A stretch of DNA of 64,000 nt from Saccharomyces mikatae IFO 1815 (lineage: Eukaryota > Ascomycota > Saccharomycetes > Saccharomycetales > Saccharomycetaceae), in contig NC_079263.1 of NCBI RefSeq assembly GCF_947241705.1, positions 248,001 through 312,000 on the forward strand, in the 5' to 3' direction. The notes beneath the pieces are model-generated. The model made no database searches and was not told where the DNA came from. It worked only from the letters and a program-made list of their open reading frames with translations. The position numbers and the translations under genes were made by a program. Shown in pieces: positions 24,191 through 33,583 of this stretch. Every line of letters starts with the position of its first letter. Position 1 is the stretch's first letter.

Positions 24191-25078
24191 ATGGCTCTAG
24201 GGAATGAGATAAACATTTCAAACAAGCTAAAGAGGCAGGAAATTTTTGCTGATATAAAACATGAGAAAAATAAAGAGCGTCATACCATGAGAAGAAAGAG
24301 GGCCAAGGAGGAAAGAGAGAACCCAGAACTGCGGGAGAAAAGATTGAGAGAGAATGTAACACAAACTATAGAGAACACTAGGGTTTACGATGAGACTATT
24401 AACGGGGAGGTGGAAGGAGACGAAGATGATTTGATGAGATACTTCAACAGTAATTCTAATGAGCCACCAAAGATTTTTCTGACCACGAATGTAAACGCCA
24501 AGAAGAGTGCTTATGAATTTGCCAACATTTTGATTGAAGTGTTGCCAAATGTCACGTTTGTAAAAAGAAAATTTGGCTATAAGTTGAAGGAAATATCTGA
24601 TATTTGTATAAAGAGGAATTTCACTGACATTGTCATAATCAATGAAGATAAAAAAAAAGTAAATGGCCTTACATTCATACATTTGCCAGAGGGCCCGACT
24701 TTTTATTTTAAATTGTCATCGTTTGTGGAAGTAAAGAAAATCGTTGGACACGGTAGACCAACCAGTCATATTCCAGAACTTATCTTGAACAACTTTCAAA
24801 CAAGACTAGGTCAGACAGTGGGTAGATTATTCCAGTCCATTTTGCCTCAAAACCCAGATATTGAAGGTCGACAGGTGATTACTTTACATAACCAAAGAGA
24901 TTACATTTTTTTCAGAAGGCATCGTTATGTCTTTAAAGACAATGAAAGGGTTGGTTTGCAAGAACTGGGCCCGCAATTCACTCTTAAACTGAAGAGGTTA
25001 CAAAGAGGTATCAAAGAAGAAACTGAGTGGGAGCACAAGCCTGAAATGGATAAAGAAAAGAAGAAGTTTTATCTATAA
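24191..25078 (+). CDS. RPF1: RPF1, Brix-domain 60S assembly factor
   Basis: A 295-residue nucleolar protein of the Imp4/Brix family. The N-terminus (about 20-75) is a highly charged Lys/Arg/Glu helix; the Brix domain spans about 90-280, with the conserved start PPKIFLTTNVNAKKSAYEFA, the middle LPEGPTFYFKLSSF and the end of the domain VITLHNQRDYIFFRRHRYVF. Known role: an essential factor of early pre-60S particles that helps fold 25S rRNA and process 27S pre-rRNA. ATG at 24191 matches the family (MALGNEINISNKLKRQE). It converges on GAR1 with a 282 bp gap that contains only AT-rich 3' flank. Confidence 0.97.
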   Translation: MALGNEINISNKLKRQEIFADIKHEKNKERHTMRRKRAKEERENPELREKRLRENVTQTIENTRVYDETINGEVEGDEDDLMRYFNSNSNEPPKIFLTTNVNAKKSAYEFANILIEVLPNVTFVKRKFGYKLKEISDICIKRNFTDIVIINEDKKKVNGLTFIHLPEGPTFYFKLSSFVEVKKIVGHGRPTSHIPELILNNFQTRLGQTVGRLFQSILPQNPDIEGRQVITLHNQRDYIFFRRHRYVFKDNERVGLQELGPQFTLKLKRLQRGIKEETEWEHKPEMDKEKKKFYL

Positions 25079-25360
25079 TCTTAACTTCGTGCCTAAATTG
25101 TATCGAGGTACAATATTGAAGCAACTGTTGAAACCAATTCTGTATAATCCAGGCACAACAGCTTTTGATATTTCTGAATTTCTTTCTCTTTTTTAGGTCA
25201 ATTTATTACAGGTAAATCAAACATATATATATATAGTATACAAAATAAACGGTAATTTTCTTTTTCTTTGATGTTAGAAGTGCTTCCGCAAATTATAGCA
25301 AGTTAAAAGAAATATGGAAGGATCGTGAGAAAATAAAGGATAGATTGCTTTTCATGTAAA

Positions 25361-25981
25361 TTATCTTCTACCTCCTCTGAAACCACCACGGGATCCACCA
25401 CGAGACCCGCCTCTGAAGGAGCTGCCACCACGAGACCCGCCTCTGAAAGAGCCACCACGAGACCCGCCTCTAAATGAACTACCACCACGGCCACCTCTGA
25501 AACCACCTCTAGCACCACCACGGCCCATTGGAGCACCACCACGGCCGCCTGGGGCACCACCTCTCTTCTTCTTGTTCTTTGGTTTTGGTGGACCTGCTAC
25601 CTTGGGCTTAGGCAAGAATCTTTCAATAGGCAATAGTTTATCAGCAGCAATATAGAATTTGTCACCTTCTTTGAAACTGGTAGCCTGGACACCGTCACCA
25701 CATTTGATAGTGAAAAATACTTCATTTAAAGGACCCAATATTTCATCCACTTTACCAACTTGAGTCTTGTTTTCCAAATATATTGGCGCATTGAAATATG
25801 GAATCTTAGTGTTAATAGAACGGCAAACAATATCACCTTCACATGGATGCAAAAAGGCACCCATCTCTAGAACAGTGTCGGGTGGTCCTTGTTGGAATGA
25901 TCTCGCACCTCCTCCACGTCCACCACGAAAGCCGCCACGGGAGCCACCACGGCCACCTCTGTTACCTCCTCTGAAACTCAT
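25361..25981 (-). CDS. GAR1: GAR1, H/ACA snoRNP protein
   Basis: A 206-residue protein: a central conserved Gar1 core (about 30-135, with [21 protein letters not shown] and [21 protein letters not shown]) flanked by RGG/FRGG-rich ends (about 3-28 and 145-206). Known role: one of four core proteins (with Cbf5, Nhp2, Nop10) of H/ACA snoRNPs that direct rRNA pseudouridylation; the core domain is a beta-barrel that contacts Cbf5. The C-terminal RGG tail is encoded by near-identical DNA repeats. The start at 25981 gives [10 protein letters not shown], as in S. cerevisiae. Its promoter has PAC and RRPE words. Confidence 0.98.
   Translation of the reverse strand: MSFRGGNRGGRGGSRGGFRGGRGGGARSFQQGPPDTVLEMGAFLHPCEGDIVCRSINTKIPYFNAPIYLENKTQVGKVDEILGPLNEVFFTIKCGDGVQATSFKEGDKFYIAADKLLPIERFLPKPKVAGPPKPKNKKKRGGAPGGRGGAPMGRGGARGGFRGGRGGSSFRGGSRGGSFRGGSRGGSSFRGGSRGGSRGGFRGGRR
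25395..25471 (-). repeat. Minisatellite-like repeat encoding the GAR1 RGG tail
   Basis: The 20-mer CCACCACGAGACCCGCCTCT occurs three times exactly, starting at 25395, 25425 and 25452 (periods 30 and 27, both multiples of three). The copies keep the same codons for the RGGS and FRGG units, so the tail can grow or shrink in frame by slippage or unequal crossing over. Confidence 0.85.
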
Positions 25982-26460
25982 TATGTTCTTTTATTTAAGT
26001 ATTATCCTTAGATGATGCTCTGAGAGAAGTAAGCAAATAGTCACTCTGACGGAAAGATGTTCTCGTTATAAGGCTAACAGTTCAATTTTTTTCTTCCTTT
26101 CCTCATCTCGAAAAATTTTTCACTACAAAAAATTCCGACATAAAACTAAAAAAATTCGTCACGTGCCTTTTTTTACTCGCCAATCCACTTAGAAGCCTTA
26201 AGACATACATAATGCTAATGGAACTAAAATATGACATATACAAACACGACTAAAACAATGTTATAGTTGAATCACAAGTATTCTCGAGCACATCCGATTG
26301 TGCCACTTCTTATGTACCTTTACTAATTAATCTTCTGATGCCTATTTTCCTGCTACTCTTATTTGTTAAAGCACAATGTCATGTAAGCAATAAACGTCTC
26401 TTGCTTAAGGAATATTATTGAAATAATTTAAATTGTTTAGTCCCAAATGGATGTATTTGT
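25982..26460. other. GAR1 promoter and YNG2 3' flank
   Basis: 479 bp. PAC and RRPE words at 26102-26120 and a CACGTG (Cbf1-type) at 26160-26165 serve GAR1. The remainder is AT-rich YNG2 3' flank. No gene seen. Confidence 0.6.
26102..26120 (-). promoter_or_regulatory. PAC and RRPE pair upstream of GAR1
   Basis: Read on the GAR1 strand: AAAAATTTTT (26120-26111) and GAGATGAG (26109-26102), separated by one base, 121-139 bp before the ATG. This is the same Ribi signature as at RPF1, in mirrored genome orientation. Confidence 0.8.
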
Positions 26461-27309
26461 CTAGTTGCGTTTTCTTTTCATTTTGTTCTTTTCCATCTCA
26501 ATTTTACATTCAGGACAGTACCATGTTCCCTTTGGAGGTTCTTTTAGATTTACGCAGTCATAATGAAACCATTCATATTTACAGTTGGAGCCATCACAAG
26601 CAACCATTTCCCCGAACGAAACCCTTTGGCAGAAACAGTATAAAGTTTTGTCCTCATCCTCATTTTCAGGTAAACCGTTTTGGCCTTTACCATTTCTATT
26701 GTTCTTGAACTCTTTTATCCTTGCGTTTTTGTTTTCAATGCTTGGACTCACTGGAGTAGCAGATTTTTCTCTTGAAGATGCATCAATCTCGTTTTGTAAT
26801 TTAGACGTACGACTAGTCTTTTTTCTCTTCAAAGTAGGTGGAATAGATCCACAACTGGATGCGGCTCTCTTCTTTTTTACGCTGCCGCTACTGAGTACTG
26901 AACTTTCCCTAGAGGCTTCAGCTGCACTATCAGCGTCGCCATCTTCTTCTACGGAAGCTAGTACGCCGTCTTCTTCTAATAAAGCGATGTTTTTCTCCAA
27001 TTTATTCAAATGTCTAGCAATTAAAAAGAGGGCAGTGTTCGCCAAGACACATTTCTCCCTTTGCAATGACTCACATTTCAGAAGTGACTCCTTTATTTCC
27101 TGGTTAAGGTCATCCTCTTGTGGATGCTTCGGTATCGAACCTTGCTGCTTTATGAATTTGTGAACCTGCAATTCTTTTTGCTCGTATCTCTTCTTTTCTT
27201 CGTTAAACTTCAGATCGTTTGAGCCGATCTCTTCTAAAAGGTACCGAAATTCAGATGGGAGATTTGACACATCTTGTACTGTTTGCTCTAAAACTAAACT
27301 AGGATCCAT
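26461..27309 (-). CDS. YNG2: YNG2, ING-family subunit of NuA4
   Basis: A 282-residue ING protein. The N-terminal helical ING domain (about 1-115) is followed by a Ser/Lys-rich linker with basic patches (KKKRAA, LKRKKTSRTSK) and a C-terminal PHD finger at about 222-270 with the Cys4-His-Cys3 pattern (YCFCQ, VACDG-NC, WFHYDC, WYCPEC). Known role: subunit of the NuA4 histone H4 acetyltransferase; the ING domain joins Epl1, Esa1 and Eaf6 in Piccolo NuA4, and the PHD finger reads H3K4 methylation. ATG at 27309 is the family start (MDPSLVLEQTVQDV). TRA1, the NuA4 scaffold, lies 18 kb to the right. Confidence 0.97.
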   Translation of the reverse strand: MDPSLVLEQTVQDVSNLPSEFRYLLEEIGSNDLKFNEEKKRYEQKELQVHKFIKQQGSIPKHPQEDDLNQEIKESLLKCESLQREKCVLANTALFLIARHLNKLEKNIALLEEDGVLASVEEDGDADSAAEASRESSVLSSGSVKKKRAASSCGSIPPTLKRKKTSRTSKLQNEIDASSREKSATPVSPSIENKNARIKEFKNNRNGKGQNGLPENEDEDKTLYCFCQRVSFGEMVACDGSNCKYEWFHYDCVNLKEPPKGTWYCPECKIEMEKNKMKRKRN

Positions 27310-27522
27310 CTTCCATTAGTTATGCTCTAATACGGACCTACCTATCTCTATTGTTTGTTTCTATTTAGAATGGTAGCGGTAGTCTTACTAATAAATCAAT
27401 TAGAAGAAAAGCATAAATGTCATGTTGTACGTTTTAGTAATAGACTTTTCTATTTACATGATTATTGTAGCAAGGCTAGAATAAAATAAAACACTCAAGA
27501 GTTTGCTTACCTTGTAATATAA

Positions 27523-29454
27523 TTACATTCTATCGACTGGAATTAATCCTAAAAGAGACATTGCATTGTGCAACACTTGTCTAGTTGCCGAATATACGGC
27601 AAGCCGTGGTATAGCAATATGAGAAGGTTCCCCGACTATCCATATTTTTTTATAACATGAAGAGACCTGGTGACACACTTTAAATAAATAGGTGACAACC
27701 GTAGCAGGCTCTTGTATTTCAAATGCACGTCTGAGAACATCTGGATACTGTACCAGCAGTCTCACAAGTTCAACTAGTTGTGGTTCATCTAAGTTTGTAA
27801 AATCTGCACGCACCAGCATATCAGTGGTAAAGTTGTTGGAGCTCCTCTCCAGAGATTTTAGCCTGGAATGCGTATATTGAAGATACGGCCCTGTATCACC
27901 TTCGAAGGACAACATCCTCTTCCAGTTAAATTCGTAATTGTTTATGCGTTTTGATTTCATGTCTTGTATAATTATGGCAGATATACCAATCAAGTCGGCA
28001 ACCTGCTGTGGATTATCTACTTGAGATATTTTTACTTTGTTGCCTTTCATGATTTGGAGAGCTTTATCCCTTGCTTCATCTAATATAGTGTCTAAGAATA
28101 CGACATTTCCTTTCCTTGTAGACATACCCTGTACCATCCCAAAATTTACATGCTTTAGGTGTTTTGCCCATTCAAAGTTCATTTTTTTTAGTATCATAAA
28201 AAGTTGTGACATATATAGGTCTTGTTGTGACGAAATCACGTATACCATTTCATCAAATTGCAGATCCTTTTTGCGTTCTATTGCTGCCCCGACGTCTCTT
28301 GTCAAGTATAAAGTTGTTCCATCTGACTTTTGTACAATGACTTTACCCAGTTTTTTCGACCAATGGGTTAGATCGATAACAAGCGCTCCATCCCTTTTTT
28401 CAACAAGATTATTCTCGTAAAATATGTTTAACGCTTCACTCATATATTTTTTGGATACTTGTGATTCACCAGAAAATATATCAAAGTTAATGTTTAAACG
28501 TGAATAAGTTTGGATATAATGATGTATGGACAACGAGCGAAACTTATTCCAAATCTTAATGGCATTCTGGTCTCCATTTTCTAGCTTTTTGAAGAAAGTA
28601 CGGGCTTTACCACCGATTCCGTACTGAGATGTCCCGTTTTTCTCCTCCTCCACAAGGTCCTTATTGATTTGAACGTAAACCTCAAATAAATGCTGGATTG
28701 GCTGCTTTTCTAACGCTTTTTCGTTGCCATATCTTTCAAAACCTACTGCCAACAAGCCAAACTGTCTGCCCCAATCCCCTAAATAGTTCATACGTGTAAC
28801 AGACCACCCCATTGCTTCATATAGATTTGAGAGGAATCCGCCTATTATAGTCGATCTTAAATGGCCTGCATGAAACGGTTTGGCAATATTTGGTGACGAG
28901 AATTCTACTACGACTTTTTTCTGATGGTGAGACTTTTTTTCACCATACTTTCCCTTTTGAAGTAATATTGTTGGCACTGTCGACTGCATCAAATATCTTT
29001 GGTCGAGGAAGAACTGGAGAAACGGCCCTTTCGCACAAACTTTACCTATACTCCCATGCGTAACTAATTCAGTGGCCCATCGATTCGCAGTGGTTACAGG
29101 ATTAGTCACTTTTATTTTTGGGAGAGGTAGAATTAGATCACCACTATCCATATTATTTGTCGACTCAAGTGCATTGAATATTAGTGAACAGTCTATTCCG
29201 GATATATTATTCAGTTCTTTGGAGACGTCTTGACGCAACACATCTAGAGCGTAAATTGAGCTCTCATCGTTACCGTTATGTTTTACACACCAAGTTTTCG
29301 AGCTGTATCTTTTTTGTCCACTAATAATTTTAGAACTATAGAACGTCTCTCTGGAGTAGGTATTGAACAAAGGCACTAAGCTATAACGAAGGCGAAAAGA
29401 AAAAATACTCTTGCGCAGTAGGCTGGAATTCTTTGGATCAAGAATTCTGAACAT
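27523..29454 (-). CDS. MSR1: MSR1, mitochondrial arginyl-tRNA synthetase
   Basis: A 643-residue class I synthetase. The first 50 or so residues are Arg/Ser-rich without acidic clusters (LLRKSIFSFRLRYSLVPLF), a mitochondrial presequence. The HIGH-type motif is HAGH in SSPNIAKPFHAGHLRST at about 195; the KMSKS-region equivalent is MSTRKGN at about 448; a helical anticodon-binding (DALR) domain follows to the end. Known role: charges mitochondrial tRNA-Arg; it is a paralogue of the cytosolic enzyme YDR341C. Start at 29454 is the only upstream ATG that includes the presequence. Confidence 0.97.
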   Translation of the reverse strand: MFRILDPKNSSLLRKSIFSFRLRYSLVPLFNTYSRETFYSSKIISGQKRYSSKTWCVKHNGNDESSIYALDVLRQDVSKELNNISGIDCSLIFNALESTNNMDSGDLILPLPKIKVTNPVTTANRWATELVTHGSIGKVCAKGPFLQFFLDQRYLMQSTVPTILLQKGKYGEKKSHHQKKVVVEFSSPNIAKPFHAGHLRSTIIGGFLSNLYEAMGWSVTRMNYLGDWGRQFGLLAVGFERYGNEKALEKQPIQHLFEVYVQINKDLVEEEKNGTSQYGIGGKARTFFKKLENGDQNAIKIWNKFRSLSIHHYIQTYSRLNINFDIFSGESQVSKKYMSEALNIFYENNLVEKRDGALVIDLTHWSKKLGKVIVQKSDGTTLYLTRDVGAAIERKKDLQFDEMVYVISSQQDLYMSQLFMILKKMNFEWAKHLKHVNFGMVQGMSTRKGNVVFLDTILDEARDKALQIMKGNKVKISQVDNPQQVADLIGISAIIIQDMKSKRINNYEFNWKRMLSFEGDTGPYLQYTHSRLKSLERSSNNFTTDMLVRADFTNLDEPQLVELVRLLVQYPDVLRRAFEIQEPATVVTYLFKVCHQVSSCYKKIWIVGEPSHIAIPRLAVYSATRQVLHNAMSLLGLIPVDRM

Positions 29455-29803
29455 TATGGTTCAAACTCAATCAGCTCACGGAAAAGTTCTGATTGAGTAC
29501 ATCCTATAGTTTTATTTTAAGTATTTACGTCTTTTTCTGCCGTATTTACTGATCTTTCTTTCATTGTTCCGCGGAGAATTCGGAATAGTTCAAGAATGGT
29601 TACTGTTGGATGTACTTGTTAAATATCCTACTTAAAACCTATGGAATAAAGAACACAACAAATTCAAAACTGTAGTTTAACAAAGCGTTATTTATAAAAC
29701 TATTAAATCATATGTATATTTTTCATAAAGCGTTAAAAATTAAAGATCAAATTTTATTCTTATTTCCTCAAAGAAGGAAGTCTATATTACTTAATTAATT
29801 GAC
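29455..29803. other. MSR1 promoter and HXT4 3' flank
   Basis: 349 bp, very AT-rich beyond 29640. No gene or clear motif beyond generic A/T tracts. Confidence 0.5.
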
Positions 29804-31531
29804 CTATTTTCTTCCAAACATCTTCTTGAAGAAGGGTTGGTCATCCTCTGCTAAGTCGTTTGCATTGTAATCAGCACCTCTTCTGTTTGGTGGAATCCAG
29901 GAAGGAGATTTCCATGGCAAGACACCTTCTTCCCACAAGGTGTTGACTTCTTCCAAAGTTAAACCCTTGGTTTCTGGAACAAAGAAAAAGACATAGAAGT
30001 AAGAAAACACTAGACAGCCCATGAAAACATAACCGTAGTAGAAATCAATGGCACCAGAAATAAATGGAGTAAAGAAACCAATTAAGAAACCCCAGATCCA
30101 GTTACAAGCTTGGGCAATAGCCATACACTTGGACTTAACTCTTAATGGGAAAGTTTCAGAGTTGACAACAAATGGAATTGGAGCCCAAGTGGTTGCGAAA
30201 CAGAACAGGTAGAAACATGTAAAGACAATCATACAGTTACCAGCACCCTTGGAAGAACCGTTCTTTTTACCATTTGGCCACAATCTTGTAACACCAACGG
30301 AAGCGAAAACAACCATACAGGCGACCATGGAAGCAGCACCCCATAATAAACATCTACGACGACCATATCTTTCAACCAAAAAGATACCAACCAAAGTGGA
30401 GGCGAAGTTGACAATACCCAAGACGATAGAGGTTTCAAAAGAATCTTCCAAACCGACAGCAGTGAAAACTGTAGTACCATAGTAGAAGAAATAGTTATCA
30501 CCTGTCAATTGTTGTAGAGATTGAATCATGGCACCCATAATTAAACGTTGGAAAATCTTAGTCTTAGTATTAAACAATTCACCCCAGGAAGCATTACCAG
30601 CTAATTTTTCAGCTTCAACAGTTGCTTGAACGACTTCAACTTCAGCCATGACAGCTGGATCATCTGCACTGACCTTATTGGAAAGAGCAATAGAACGTTT
30701 TGCTTCTTCAATTTTACCGACTTCAACCAAATAACGTGGAGATTCAGGAACGAAAGTCATACCACCAATCATAAACAAAGCCCAAGCAAAACCTAGACCT
30801 AATGGAACTCTCCATTGGACAGAGTTGGTGTAAGTCTTAGTACCATAGTTAGTACAATAACCCAAGAAAATACCCAAGGTAATCATCAATTGGTAGCACG
30901 AAACTAAAGTACCTCTAATATGCTTTGGAGAAACCTCAGAAATTAACATAGGAGATAAGACAGCGATACCACCGACACCTAACCCTGAGATAATTCTACC
31001 AATGAAATATTGATACCACTTGTTGATAGATGCAATTTGAATAATAATACCGATAATGTAAATAACAACGACAACGATCAAACCCATTTTACGACCATAC
31101 ATATCACCTAATTTGGCTAGAATAATACCACCAATTGCACAACCAATGTTGAAAATAGAGACAATTAAACCGGTTCTAACCTTTGACAAATAGTAAGTAC
31201 CATCGTGGTGTCTCATACCAAATCTTCTGATAAAATCGGTTTGAGCAACAAAACCAGAAATGGTACCAGTATCCCAACCGAAAACGAAACCACCAAAAGC
31301 AACCATTAAACAACAGATGGAGACTGTAACGTACGCAGAGGCAGGCTTTTTTGGAATTTCAACGTAATTAGATTCTTCATGGTTTTCGTCGAAATCTTTA
31401 ATGTCATCTCTCTCAGCTTTGTTAGATGGAGTAGATAGAGCAGAATTAGAATCGGACTCAACTGGTGATAGAGCACCAGCTGGAGTGTTTTGAACCGCTG
31501 TATCCTCTTGATAGGCAGCTTCTTCAGACAT
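29804..31531 (-). CDS. HXT4: HXT4, high-affinity hexose transporter
   Basis: A 575-residue member of the sugar-porter branch of the major facilitator superfamily, with a cytosolic N-terminus of about 65 residues and 12 membrane spans. Family motifs seen: the GDMYGRK loop between spans 2 and 3, PESPRYLVE before the central loop, [13 protein letters not shown] in span 7, [11 protein letters not shown] between spans 8 and 9, and VPETKG after span 12. Known role: uptake of glucose at low to medium concentration, induced by low glucose through Rgt1/Rgt2-Snf3 and repressed by Mig1. The N-terminus ([19 protein letters not shown]) identifies HXT4; the last 25 residues differ from S. cerevisiae HXT4. 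First of three tandem HXT genes. It shares two exact tracts of 80 and 88 bp with HXT1. Confidence 0.96.
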   Translation of the reverse strand: MSEEAAYQEDTAVQNTPAGALSPVESDSNSALSTPSNKAERDDIKDFDENHEESNYVEIPKKPASAYVTVSICCLMVAFGGFVFGWDTGTISGFVAQTDFIRRFGMRHHDGTYYLSKVRTGLIVSIFNIGCAIGGIILAKLGDMYGRKMGLIVVVVIYIIGIIIQIASINKWYQYFIGRIISGLGVGGIAVLSPMLISEVSPKHIRGTLVSCYQLMITLGIFLGYCTNYGTKTYTNSVQWRVPLGLGFAWALFMIGGMTFVPESPRYLVEVGKIEEAKRSIALSNKVSADDPAVMAEVEVVQATVEAEKLAGNASWGELFNTKTKIFQRLIMGAMIQSLQQLTGDNYFFYYGTTVFTAVGLEDSFETSIVLGIVNFASTLVGIFLVERYGRRRCLLWGAASMVACMVVFASVGVTRLWPNGKKNGSSKGAGNCMIVFTCFYLFCFATTWAPIPFVVNSETFPLRVKSKCMAIAQACNWIWGFLIGFFTPFISGAIDFYYGYVFMGCLVFSYFYVFFFVPETKGLTLEEVNTLWEEGVLPWKSPSWIPPNRRGADYNANDLAEDDQPFFKKMFGRK

Positions 31532-31674
31532 TTTTGTTAGATTTTTTTTAAAAGTGTTTCAAAACCAAACCTTGATAAGAGGCTTTGAATATATCTTTTC
31601 TTGATGCTTCTTTTTTATTGTCAAGTAGGAAATGGAGTGAATCAAATAGAAAATAGTGGGTAAAATACTGCGTA

Positions 31675-31682
31675 TTTATATA
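31675..31682 (-). promoter_or_regulatory. HXT4 TATA box
   Basis: TATATAAA on the HXT4 strand, about 145 bp upstream of the ATG, a perfect TATAWAWR match at a normal yeast distance. Confidence 0.6.
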
Positions 31683-31929
31683 AATTTTTTTGCTAGTTGA
31701 CATATTCTTTACTCCCGTCTCGAAGATTTTCACTGCTATTGACCTGAAGATTGTTAGTTTACTTTTTTCATTACCACCCCACCTCCATAAACCTAAAAGT
31801 GTTACATTAAAATTTCAGTTCCCTCCGATGTTTCTTAATCACAGTTGTTAGACGCCAAATAATAGACTATAGAATTTGAGGTAGCTGGAAAAAGCTCTGG
31901 ATTTTTTCTTACAGTTAGCACAAAATCCT

Positions 31930-32677
31930 CGGAGCACCTTTCGGCAGTTTTTATCCGAAGTGTTTTTCCTCTTCCCCAAGTTTTTCTGCAGGCGGGGAAT
32001 ATGGGGCCCCATGGAAAAAAAAAACTGGGGGGAAAAGTAAAAAAGGGAGGACTGAAAAAAAAAACTACTCGGGGAAATATCTGTCGTTCATAGAAAAAGC
32101 CGCAGACCAGGAAAAATGTGGAATATTATATAAACACTGTTTTTCCATTTTGTACGGATCCTTTTCAGGGGAAAGCGGATAAACCGACAGAAAAAACAGG
32201 AAATGGTTCCGGTTTGGGCATTGTTTTTCCTTTTGGGCAAAAAAACCCGGAATCACCTGAGTCGGATATTTCTCTTCGTTGTTTCCGGTATACAGCTGCA
32301 GATGATTTTACGAAGACCAAGCGTTGCTTAGTGAAAATTACTGCAGTAAAGTGAGGTACTCTTGAAGGCCCAGCCTTCATCACTATCTCTTGTCATTTGC
32401 CTTGACTGCTGCAACAAAGAATTTATGAGGCACTTAAAATTAACTTGACCTTAGAGATACAGGTACAGATGAATAATCCAAACTTTTCAGGTACGACCAT
32501 TTAGTAACATTGCTGTACCTGATTTCTCAATTGTAGCTTTACCCCATCTATAATGAAATTTCTTGACTAAGCTATTACTTTCACGCTAGAAAAAATGAGT
32601 GCGCGTTGCTGAATCAAAATTCCCGCAATTTAGCAAGTTAGTCTGTTGTTCTTCGAAAATGAGAGTAAACCGGAACA
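31930..32677. promoter_or_regulatory. HXT4 upstream control region: Rgt1 sites and a Mig1 site
   Basis: Matches to the Rgt1 word CGGANNA: 31930-31936 (CGGAGCA), 31951-31957 (reverse), 32176-32182 (CGGATAA) and 32671-32677 (CGGAACA). A full Mig1-type site AAAAACTGGGG lies at 32020-32030. This combination explains HXT4 being off without glucose (Rgt1) and off in high glucose (Mig1), as known for the gene. Confidence 0.65.
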
Positions 32678-33583
32678 AAATTTTTTTCCAGTTTTCGTGT
32701 TGGAAGCTAAACATCACACGTGAACGTAGAACAGGTATACCCCACCTCCTTTCATTAGTCTATCCCCACCCCCGTAATAGTAGAAAATATCTGGGGTACT
32801 TGCATTGGCAATTCTGGTCTTCCTTCACCGCTGTCGTATAGATAAGGTCTAATCACATAGTCCTAAACCTTGAACAAGGAACCCTAGGGTTTTTATTTGA
32901 TGAACTACACCGTTTGAATAGAGAAGGTTTCGATACAAAGATGAATTTTTTTTTGCAAAAACAGCGACCTGGCATTCATAGCAGCCTGAACTGTTCAATA
33001 TCACAATGCTTTCTGGCTCTCCAAGTAAAGTCGTGGATATTGAGAAATTTGTTGATTCAGATCATAGAGTTGATCCTCAACATTTTTTGATGCACGAAGG
33101 TTCTCTGTAACAACGCTCTTACTAGAAAGGCACCTCTTTGTTTCGCTGCGTATAATTGTCATGATTGGTTCGCTCATTATGACTAATTATTGTATATCCT
33201 TTTCCAAACAGCTAAATACACTCTTTCTTGATGATTATCGCTAAATAGTTGTATGCCTGAAACCCTCCTAGCAGGTTTCGTGGATACTGGTTAATGTTTG
33301 AGGCAGCAACACTGTTAGGTTTTGCACACACCTGATATTGTTCCCACATCCTTGTGATATCGACCTATTCGATTTATTCAGTCACTATTTTCGGAAGCGC
33401 GCTCAAAATATAGTCACTTCCATCTCTACTTGGCAAAAAATGAGAACTACATGTAAAAAAAGCCTATGTTAATATGAAGAAAACTTTCTTTAAAAAACCG
33501 ATATAAATAAAACCTTTATAAAATTCACCGAGAATTTGAAAATTGTACAAATCATTAAAATATGCATAGTGAGCTTACTTAGT

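Larger units (their letters stand above)
31532..33583. other. Long HXT4-HXT1 intergenic region
   Basis: 2052 bp. The left 1.1 kb is the HXT4 promoter with Rgt1- and Mig1-type sites. In S. cerevisiae a dubious ORF (AHT1/YHR093W) is drawn here, attributed to HXT4 control sequence; I see only short frames on both strands (for example 32118-32354) and do not call them. The right part, 32700-33583, holds no supported gene; a 34-codon frame at 33006-33110 is discussed in findings. No tRNA or LTR recognised. Confidence 0.6.

Noticed and set aside
26585-27163. 192-codon frame antisense to YNG2
   Set aside because: Shadow of the YNG2 coding frame; no start context or motif of its own.
32118-32354. 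78-codon frame in the HXT4 promoter, possible counterpart of AHT1 (YHR093W)
   Set aside because: AHT1 is considered an artefact of HXT4 regulatory sequence, and this frame overlaps Rgt1-type sites and has no protein features.
31532-33583. Possible Ty LTR remnant in the long HXT4-HXT1 gap
   Set aside because: I looked for delta, sigma and tau end sequences (such as TGTTGGAAT) and internal features and found none.
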